Below are positions 58,393-64,000 of a DNA stretch of 64,000 nt, piece after piece (the first letter of the stretch is position 1; each line of letters starts with the position of its first letter). The position numbers were made by a program, and so were the translations under genes. The notes under the pieces are model-generated. The model searched no databases. It saw only the letters and a program-made list of their open reading frames with translations, and was not told where the DNA came from. Source of the DNA: Streptomyces sp. NBC_01142 (GTDB lineage: Bacteria; Actinomycetota; Actinomycetes; Streptomycetales; Streptomycetaceae); contig NZ_JAPEOR010000002.1 in the NCBI RefSeq assembly GCF_026341125.1, positions 2,430,501 through 2,494,500 on the forward strand, read 5' to 3'.

Positions 58393-58805
58393 CGTTCGTT
58401 GATGTGCTGATCGCGGCCCGCCTGATAGACACGGGCGCTGCCAGACGCTTCCGCACGCATCTGCACTGTCCTTGGTGCACCGTCCTGCAGTTCGGGATCA
58501 AGCTCGGCGAGGATCTGTCGCAATTCCGACGCCACTTCCGGCCGCTCACGGAGAAGACGCCGCACACGTCCAGTCCATGCCTCGCGCAGCTCCCGTTCGG
58601 TCAGGTCGTCCCCACTCTCCCTGGCCGCGAGGAGGTCGTCCCGGGCTGCCTCCAGTTCCTCCTCGACTCCGTCGGCGCGTGAGGGACTGGCCCGCCGCCA
58701 CAGGGCGACGACACCGTCGCGCGTCCTTTCCCACGCATCCGTGGCCATGAGCGTGACCACGGCGGTCCCCGCAGCCCGCGCGAGATCAATCATCTGCGCT
58801 TCCAT
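58389..58805 (-). CDS. Small partner protein of the STAND NTPase
   Basis: About 138 residues. LARAAGTAVVTLMATDAWER opens a helical domain; RELREAWTGRVRRLLRERPE and ELRQILAELDPELQDG follow, and the end SGSARVYQAGRDQHINER repeats the RVYQA-x-x-DQ motif found at residue 20 of the STAND gene. Its TGA overlaps the STAND GTG by 4 nt. Similar short proteins with TDAW near the N-terminus are common in Streptomyces, mostly beside or fused to NTPases. The shared motif suggests a paired or domain-swapped role. GTG 58817 is an alternative start. Confidence 0.78.
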   Translation of the reverse strand: MEAQMIDLARAAGTAVVTLMATDAWERTRDGVVALWRRASPSRADGVEEELEAARDDLLAARESGDDLTERELREAWTGRVRRLLRERPEVASELRQILAELDPELQDGAPRTVQMRAEASGSARVYQAGRDQHINER

Positions 58806-58934
58806 CAACGCCCCCACTCCGTCAACGCCCCGTCAGCACCTGGGCCGAACGACCACAATAGGTGCGGCGCATAGGGCTGTCAGGTGGATGCCGCCGTCGA
58901 CAAGGCACAAGCCGGCCCGCGCCTCCCTGCCCGA

Positions 58935-59774
58935 TCAGCGCAGTTGGTCGACGTAGCGGTCGGTGCCCGGAACCGTCGGGATGAAGGGAGCCACCAGCTC
59001 CACCCGGCCCAGCCCCGATTCGACGACCGCTGCGTCGAGACCGGCGAAGGAAGACTCCCAGCGCTCCCTCGGGTCCTCCTCAAGGAACCACAGCAGCGTC
59101 AGGCGGCTGTCCACGCCCTCCACCTGTTTCACATAGGTCATCCTGTCGCCCGGCAGTGGCGTCGGCCGGAAGACGGTCACCATCGCCGCGGGAGAGCCCG
59201 CCAGCCGCTTCGGCAGATGCTTCGTCCGCAGCCACTCCAGCAGCTCCGCCCGCTGCTCCGGCCCCTCGGTATCGATGACCTCCACCACCAGGCCGGCGTA
59301 CGGATGGTCCAGCGCGTGATAGTCGCGCGGACCCGCCGCCCCGTCGCGGTAGACGGTCGCCCTGTGGTCCTGGAAGGCCGTGAACACGTGCGTACGGTCC
59401 TGATAGACCCGGCCGTCCCGGTTCAGCCGCTTGTTGATCCCCACGGTCCACTTCATATGGTCGCCGTAGCGGCCGTCGGTGATCCAGTACGTGGAGAGGT
59501 AGCACCCCGCGGTCACCGGCTGGGCCACCGCGGACTTCTCCGGGTAGCGCAGGAGCTGGAGGTCCCTGGTGGCGACCCAGCGCCGCCCCGCGTACATCCA
59601 GGGCATCGCCATCGCGCCCGCGTAGTAGTGGTCGTCCTCGTACCAGCGGTTGTACGCGAACTCATGGCCCGGATGCGGTTCGACCATGGTGATCAGGGCG
59701 TGGCCGGGGTGCACTCCGTACGGGCCGACGCCCGCCAGCTCCGCGTAGGCCTCCCGGCGTGTGTCCTCGCTCAT
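58935..59774 (-). CDS. Conserved hypothetical protein (possible dimeric alpha/beta-barrel)
   Basis: 279 residues. GHALITMVEPHPGHEFAYNR with WYEDDHYYAGAMAMPWMYAG near the start and AMVTVFRPTPLPGDRMTYVK with LLWFLEEDPRERWESSFAGL near the end look like two ferredoxin-like (EthD/Dabb-type) halves. It is divergent from the SDR with 82 bp between the starts. No catalytic residue can be named. A role in polyketide or aromatic metabolism would be speculation. Confidence 0.7.
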   Translation of the reverse strand: MSEDTRREAYAELAGVGPYGVHPGHALITMVEPHPGHEFAYNRWYEDDHYYAGAMAMPWMYAGRRWVATRDLQLLRYPEKSAVAQPVTAGCYLSTYWITDGRYGDHMKWTVGINKRLNRDGRVYQDRTHVFTAFQDHRATVYRDGAAGPRDYHALDHPYAGLVVEVIDTEGPEQRAELLEWLRTKHLPKRLAGSPAAMVTVFRPTPLPGDRMTYVKQVEGVDSRLTLLWFLEEDPRERWESSFAGLDAAVVESGLGRVELVAPFIPTVPGTDRYVDQLR

Positions 59775-59856
59775 GACGCTCCCCTTCCTTCCTCCGTTGG
59801 AGGGACCTACTCTGACGCTCCGTCAGGAGAACTGCCAGAGCCGGGAGGCGCCCAGA

Positions 59857-60639
59857 ATGCTGCTCCAGGGGAAGACCGTGATCGTCTCCGGTGTCGGCGC
59901 CGGGCTCGGCCATCAGATCGCCGCGACCGTCGTACGGGACGGGGGCAACGCGGTCCTCGGCGCGCGTACCGAGGCGAATCTCGCGAAGTCGGCCGGCGAG
60001 ATCGATCCCGGCGGCGGGCGGACCGCCTGCCGCGCCACGGACATCACCGACGAGACACAGTGCGACGCGCTGGCCGCGCTCGCGCTCGAGCGCTTCGGGA
60101 GGATCGACGCGGTCGTCCATGTCGCCGCCTGGGACAGCTGCTTCGGGGGCCTCGAGGACGCGGACTTCGCGACCTGGCAGGGGGTCATCGATGTGAACCT
60201 GCTGGGCACGCTGCGGATGACCCGCGCCTGCCTGCCCGCGCTCAAGGAGCGGGGCGGGTCGGTCGTCATCATCGGTACGCAGTCGGCCGTGGCCGCGCCC
60301 TCACAGGTGTGGCAGGCGGCGTACGCGGCATCCAAGGGAGCTCTCACCTCGGCGATGTACTCGCTGGCGCGCGAGCTGGGGCCGCACCGGATCCGGGTGA
60401 ACACCGTGCTGCCCGGCTGGATGTGGGGGCCGCCGGTCCAGGCGTACGTCCGGTTCACCGCGCACACCGAAGGGGTGCCGGAGCCGGAGGTGCTGGAGCG
60501 GCTCACCGAGCGGATGGCTCTGCCCGAGCTGGCCACGGACGGAGACGTGGCGGAGGCCGCGGCCTTCCTCGCCTCCGACCGGGCCCGGGCGATCACGGGC
60601 CAGTCGCTTCTGGTCAATGCCGGCGAACTGATGCGGTAG
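59857..60639 (+). CDS. Short-chain dehydrogenase/reductase
   Basis: 260 residues of the classical SDR fold. The nucleotide motif is VSGVGAGLGHQIAATVVRDG (residues 10-29, G-x3-G-x-G form changed to GVGAGLG). Further motifs are ACRATDITDE (about 58), VVIIGTQSAVAA (catalytic Ser) and YAASKGALTSAMYSLARELG (YxxxK). The usual NAG motif reads VHVAAWDS. The ATG at 59857 follows GGGAGGCG. The substrate is unknown. Confidence 0.9.
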   Translation: MLLQGKTVIVSGVGAGLGHQIAATVVRDGGNAVLGARTEANLAKSAGEIDPGGGRTACRATDITDETQCDALAALALERFGRIDAVVHVAAWDSCFGGLEDADFATWQGVIDVNLLGTLRMTRACLPALKERGGSVVIIGTQSAVAAPSQVWQAAYAASKGALTSAMYSLARELGPHRIRVNTVLPGWMWGPPVQAYVRFTAHTEGVPEPEVLERLTERMALPELATDGDVAEAAAFLASDRARAITGQSLLVNAGELMR

Positions 60640-60682
60640 CAACACGCCCACGGTGAGGACTGTCGGCTTCACCTCTTCTCGG

Positions 60683-60708
60683 CCGCACGGGACCCGCATC
60701 CCGTGCGG
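60683..60708 (+). terminator. Terminator after the SDR gene
   Basis: CCGCACGGGA (60683-60692), CCCGCA, TCCCGTGCGG (60699-60708), then TCTCTC: a 10-bp perfect stem 43 nt past the stop. Confidence 0.75.
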
Positions 60709-60948
60709 TCTCTCGCTGTGCCGGGGGCCTCCCGGAGCGCGACGCGGTGCTTGCCCTGATCATCAACGACGACGACGGCAGCGGTGCGGCCGCCGCCGGG
60801 CTGTTGCCGACGCCCGCCGGGGCCGCCGCAGCCGCCCGAGCAACCCGAGCCGCCGGAGCAGCAGGGGCCGCCCGAACCCCCGGAGCCCCCGAGCCGCCGA
60901 CGCGAAGGTGCTCGGCCGCCAGGATGCGGACGGCTGACCTCGCGCTGT
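60709..60948. other. Low-complexity GGC/GCC-rich gap
   Basis: Between the SDR terminator and the ADP-ribosylglycohydrolase stop. The minus strand would encode a Gly/Ser/Cys string (GGSGGSGGPCCSGGSGCSGG, about 60810-60900) and the plus strand a Pro/Glu/Gln string, but neither has a supported start. I call no gene. Confidence 0.5.
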
Positions 60949-62064
60949 TCAGGTGCGCGGGTAGCGGGCCAGCCAGCCGGGCGCGTTCACCGTGGGGCCG
61001 TGCAGGGCCGGGCCCTGCGTCATCTCCATCGCGAAGTCGTCGGCCAGTTCCAGCACGGTGGGACGGCCCTCCAGCTCGGAGAGCCAGGCGGGCGGGAGCG
61101 CCGTCTCGCCGTGCAGCACGCCGAGCAGCGAGCCGGTCAGCGCGCCCGTGATCTCGGAGGGGCCGTCGTGGTTCACGGCGAGCCGCAGACCGTGCCGGAT
61201 GTCCTCGCCGACGAGGGCGCAGTAGACGGCGATGCCGAGGGCGTCCTCGGCGTAGTGGCCCTCGCCGAGGGCGGCGATCCTGGCGGGACCCGGGATGCCC
61301 TGCCGTACGGCGCCGAGCGCCTCCTTGAGGGCGTCCGTGACGGGCTGGTGCCCCGGGCGCGGGGCCAGCTGGGCCAGGGCGCGCTGCACGGAGCCGTCAA
61401 GGGTCTCGCCGCGGGCCAGTCCGTGCACGATGACGGCGAGCGCGCCTGCGGAGAGATACGCGGTGGGGTGGCCGTGGGTCTGGGCGGCGCACTCCACGGC
61501 CAGCTGGCACACCAGGTGCGGCTCCCAGCCGACGAGCAGGCCGAAGGGCGCGGAGCGCACCAGCGCGCCGGCGTCGCGCGCGGTGGGATTCTTGGGTGCT
61601 TCCAGGGTGCCCATGCTCTCGTCGGCGAGCCCGATCAGGCTGGCCGGGGACGGGTCGCGGCGACTGTAGAGCCACTCTTCGCGGGCGAGCCAGCCATTGT
61701 CCTTGCGGCGCTCGTCGGGGCCCCAGTCGCGCTGGGTGGCAGCCCATCTGAGGTGCGCGCGGTGCACATCGGTGGGCGGGTGCCAGGCGCCGGTGTCGCG
61801 GCGGACCTGGGCGCGGATCAGCCCGTCGACGGTGAAGAGGGTCAGCTGGGTGGCGGAGGTGACGGCGCCGCGCCGGCCGTGTGCGGGCACGAGGTCGACG
61901 ACGGCGTCCGGGCCGTGGGCGGCGCGTATCTCCTCGAGGGTGAGCGTGGCGACCCCCGCACCGAGCGCGTCGCCGATGGCGCCGCCGAGCAGGGAGCCGC
62001 GCACGCGTGCACGGAAGTCCTGCTGCTCGGCACGGCCCCAGACGGCTGTGGCTGCTGAGCTCAC
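60949..62064 (-). CDS. ADP-ribosylglycohydrolase-fold protein with altered metal motifs
   Basis: 371 residues. RGSLLGGAIGDALGAGVATL (residues 22-41), HRAHLRWAATQRDW, RSAPFGLLVGWE, AYLSAGALAVIVHGLA and DGPSEITGALTGSLLGVLHG outline the DraG/ARH fold. In active enzymes the first metal motif reads TDDTQ and the last GDSDSTG; here they are TSATQ and DGPSEITG, so several Asp ligands are replaced. It may be catalytically altered or inactive. GTG 62064 overlaps the stop of the upstream gene (GTGA). Confidence 0.85.
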   Translation of the reverse strand: MSSAATAVWGRAEQQDFRARVRGSLLGGAIGDALGAGVATLTLEEIRAAHGPDAVVDLVPAHGRRGAVTSATQLTLFTVDGLIRAQVRRDTGAWHPPTDVHRAHLRWAATQRDWGPDERRKDNGWLAREEWLYSRRDPSPASLIGLADESMGTLEAPKNPTARDAGALVRSAPFGLLVGWEPHLVCQLAVECAAQTHGHPTAYLSAGALAVIVHGLARGETLDGSVQRALAQLAPRPGHQPVTDALKEALGAVRQGIPGPARIAALGEGHYAEDALGIAVYCALVGEDIRHGLRLAVNHDGPSEITGALTGSLLGVLHGETALPPAWLSELEGRPTVLELADDFAMEMTQGPALHGPTVNAPGWLARYPRT

Positions 62065-62610
62065 CGCGCCCCTCCCGATGTCGAACGTATGCCAGGCGCA
62101 GCACTGTAATCGACCGGGAAGGTCGACTCAGGAGCCTGAATCGGATCGCTACGGTATGTGGACAGACGGGCATCTGGCCGGTTTTGCCCACTGTCGGTGG
62201 GTGTCGCCGTATCCCGCACGTCGGTGAGGCGGCGCACCAGGGGCTCCGGGTCCGGCTCGGCGGGGTCCGCGCCGAGCGGCTGGAACCGGTCGAAATCGGC
62301 GAAGGCCTCAGCGACCGGCCTGCGTCCGGATGCACCGCGGCGCGCCCCGCATCGGCCGGTGAGCGGGTCTGGGCGACCAGCAGCCTCATCGAGCCCCAGA
62401 GCCAATGCCCGGTGCCGCGCCGCCACCGAGCCTGCGCGGCAGGCCTCGACCCCGTACCGCAGCGCCCGCGGCAACGCCGTACCCGGCTGCGCGCACAGCA
62501 GGTGGTACGTCTCCTCCAGTCTCAGCCCGAGTCCAGTCTCAGCCCGAGTCCAGTCTCAGCTCGAGCCGGGCGGCCTGCCCCCACCGCCGTACGGTCCAGC
62601 CTTCGCCCAT
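62061..62610 (-). pseudogene. Hypothetical gene broken by a 17-bp tandem duplication
   Basis: ATG 62610 starts MGEGWTVRRWGQAARLELRL. After two extra 17-bp units (62517-62550) the frame meets TGA. Deleting them restores LELRLEETYHLLCAQPGTAL, which joins the downstream frame (ALRYGVEACRAGSVAARHRA, VAEAFADFDRFQPLGADPAE) to TGA 62061. Third positions are strongly GC-rich throughout both parts. The start is 12 nt after the fbiC stop and the end overlaps the next GTG, so the order fbiC, this gene, ADP-ribosylglycohydrolase is an operon. The family is unknown. A TTG start at 62474 could give a short product. Confidence 0.75.
62517..62565. repeat. 17-bp tandem repeat inside a coding region
   Basis: CAGTCTCAGCCCGAGTC at 62517-62533 and 62534-62550, then CAGTCTCAGCTCGAG at 62551-62565. 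The first two units are the extra copies that shift the reading frame. Confidence 0.9.
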
Positions 62611-62621
62611 GGGGCCACCTG

Positions 62622-64000
62622 CTAGTCGGAGATCACCGGCAGCAGCTCCGGCAGATGCCCGTCCGACGCGGTGGCCGCCTGCTGCCGCTCCTGCGGCACC
62701 TCTCCGTACAGCGTCGTACGCGGCTTCGCCGGACGGCCGGCCTCCTCCGCGATGGCGATCAGATCCTGGACCGAGCGGTACGAGCCGTAACTGGAGCCCG
62801 CCATCCGGGAGATGGTCTCCTCCATGAGGGTGCCGCCCAGGTCGTTCGCCCCGGAGCGGAGCATCTCGGCCGCGCCCTCCTGGCCCAGCTTGACCCAGCT
62901 GGTCTGGATGTTGGTGATGTGCGGGTGGAGGAGGAGGCGTGCCATCGCGGTGACGGCACGGTTGTCGCGGGTCGTCGGACCGGGCCGGGCGATGCCCGCG
63001 AGATACACGGGTGCGTTGGTGTGGATGAACGGCAGCGTCACGAACTCCGTGAAACCACCGGTCTCCTGCTGGATCCGGGCCAGGGTGCGGAAGTGGCCGA
63101 GCCAGTGCCGCGGCTGGTCCACATGTCCGTACATCATGGTCGAGCTCGACCGGATGCCCAGCTCGTGCGCGGTCTTGACGACCTCGATCCAGTTGGCCGT
63201 CGGCAGCTTGCCCTTGGTGAGGATCCAGCGGACCTCGTCGTCGAGGATCTCGGCGGCCGTGCCCGGGATGGAGTCGAGCCCCGCCTCCTTCGCCGCCGTC
63301 AGCCACTCGCGGATCGACATCCCCGTCCGCGTGGCGCCGTTGACGACCTCCATCGGGGAGAAGGCGTGCACATGCATGCCCGGCACGCGCTCCTTCACGG
63401 CGCGCGCGATGTCGAAGTACGCCGTGCCCGGCAGGTCGGGGTGGATGCCGCCCTGCATGCACACCTCGACCGCGCCCACCTCCCACGCCTGCTCGGCCCG
63501 GTCGGCGACCTGGGAGAGCGAGAGCGTGTACGCGTCCGCGTCCGTACGACGCTGGGCGAAGGCGCAGAAACGGCAGCCAGTGTAGCAGACGTTGGTGAAG
63601 TTGATGTTGCGCGTGACGATGTACGTGACGTCGTCGCCGACCACGTCGCGGCGCAGCTCGTCCGCGATGCGGGTGAGCGCGTCCAGCGCGGGCCCGTCCG
63701 CGTGCAGCAGCGCGAGCGCCTCGTCGTCGGTGAGCTTCGTCGGGTCGTCGGCGGCCCGGCTCAGGGCCTGTCGTACGTCGCCGTCGATACGGGACGGCAC
63801 CATGCCGGGCACCGCGGCCTCGCGCAGTGCCTCCCAGTCCCCGTACACCTCGTCGAAGTCGTCGCGCCGGTCGGAGGTACGACCGCTGGTGTCGATGGTG
63901 CGGTGCAGATCGGTACGGCCGGAGGCGGTGAACCCTTCGTCGGGCTCCTGCCAGGGCAGGCCCACGGGCTTGACGTCCTCGCGGGCCAGCCCGGTCTCCT
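62622..64000 (-). CDS. fbiC: FO synthase FbiC (CofG/CofH fusion), C-terminal part
   Basis: The visible 459 residues are the linker and CofH half of the bifunctional 7,8-didemethyl-8-hydroxy-5-deazariboflavin synthase, which makes the chromophore of coenzyme F420. The radical-SAM motif [16 protein letters not shown] lies at about residue 142 of the visible open frame. [37 protein letters not shown] and [17 protein letters not shown] are CofH-typical. The linker [20 protein letters not shown] joins to CofG, which lies beyond the right edge; the frame stays open to the end ([12 protein letters not shown]). It heads an operon with the duplication-broken gene and the ADP-ribosylglycohydrolase-like gene. 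Confidence 0.95.
   Translation of the reverse strand, partial: ETGLAREDVKPVGLPWQEPDEGFTASGRTDLHRTIDTSGRTSDRRDDFDEVYGDWEALREAAVPGMVPSRIDGDVRQALSRAADDPTKLTDDEALALLHADGPALDALTRIADELRRDVVGDDVTYIVTRNINFTNVCYTGCRFCAFAQRRTDADAYTLSLSQVADRAEQAWEVGAVEVCMQGGIHPDLPGTAYFDIARAVKERVPGMHVHAFSPMEVVNGATRTGMSIREWLTAAKEAGLDSIPGTAAEILDDEVRWILTKGKLPTANWIEVVKTAHELGIRSSSTMMYGHVDQPRHWLGHFRTLARIQQETGGFTEFVTLPFIHTNAPVYLAGIARPGPTTRDNRAVTAMARLLLHPHITNIQTSWVKLGQEGAAEMLRSGANDLGGTLMEETISRMAGSSYGSYRSVQDLIAIAEEAGRPAKPRTTLYGEVPQERQQAATASDGHLPELLPVISD

Noticed and set aside
58389..59774. The hypothetical gene at 58935-59774 as a third member of the STAND module
   Set aside because: It is separated by 130 bp, lies upstream with its own terminator-free gap, and resembles ferredoxin-like metabolic proteins rather than effectors.
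60784..60960. Gly/Ser/Cys-rich minus frame that could be a secreted or RiPP-like peptide
   Set aside because: No start codon with ribosome site and no leader-like region or modifying enzyme nearby.
1..64000. CRISPR arrays, rRNA operons or a replication origin
   Set aside because: No regularly spaced direct repeats, rRNA-like stretches or DnaA-box clusters were seen.

Overview
The window is actinobacterial chromosome, almost certainly Streptomyces. It has very high GC with strong third-position GC. GTG and TTG starts are common and so are GTGA/ATGA overlaps. It carries the alternative sigma factor HrdD, MscL, DUF6227, DUF397/helix-turn-helix pairs, two genes of a conservon, an FbiC-type F420 enzyme and several Streptomyces-type drug exporters. 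Both ends are cut inside genes: moeA on the left and fbiC on the right.

Region 1 (1-31.0 kb) is ordinary core or shell chromosome. In order it holds: moeA-galU and a divergent formyltetrahydrofolate cyclo-ligase; a membrane-anchored penicillin-acylase family hydrolase; a CPA1 cation/proton antiporter probably starting at CTG; an MFS permease; an FmdB-type zinc-ribbon protein and a methylthioadenosine phosphorylase separated by a perfect hairpin; a SAF/CpaB-like protein; mscL; an LtrA-like protein; a P1-family peptidase; and DUF6227. Three transporter or enzyme genes sit beside regulators with candidate operators: MFS with a WYL regulator, a LigB-type dioxygenase with MarR, and MFS with TetR. 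hrdD, a PAT-like acetyltransferase, a secreted M6-like protease, an acyl-CoA synthetase with a TetR-type palindrome in front, a CapA-like protein and a secreted beta-propeller protein complete the arm.

Region 2 (31.0-46.0 kb) is an accretion island at tRNA-Arg(CCT). A 44-nt piece of the tRNA 3' half is repeated exactly 6.5 kb downstream. It recurs as a 20-nt exact fragment at 40.74 kb, as a 40/44 copy with its own terminator at 41.46 kb, and as a decayed copy at 45.95 kb. Between these scars lie an IS1182-like element, an XRE regulator with three palindromes in front, a run of very small genes (zinc-ribbon-like, DUF397-like, DUF7848-like and a 42-codon ORF), a TPR regulator without its DNA-binding domain, a Uma2 nuclease, the first two genes of a conservon, the C-terminal tail of a tyrosine integrase, an orphan Rhs-type toxin tip with its immunity-like gene, and a TerD-related protein.

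Region 3 (46.0-64.0 kb) has SUKH-like and DinB genes, two membrane proteins, a D,D-carboxypeptidase with a very long disordered cytoplasmic N-terminus, a GOLPH3/GPP34 protein, an XRE/DUF397 pair, and a two-gene STAND NTPase module whose NB-ARC/TPR gene is broken by one frameshift. It ends with an SDR and an operon reading fbiC, then a gene broken by a 17-bp tandem duplication, then an ADP-ribosylglycohydrolase-like protein.

The most unusual items are the tandem tRNA-end scars, the STAND module, the orphan toxin tip, the duplication-broken gene and the palindromes around regulators. All assignments were made by reading the sequence; no database search was run.
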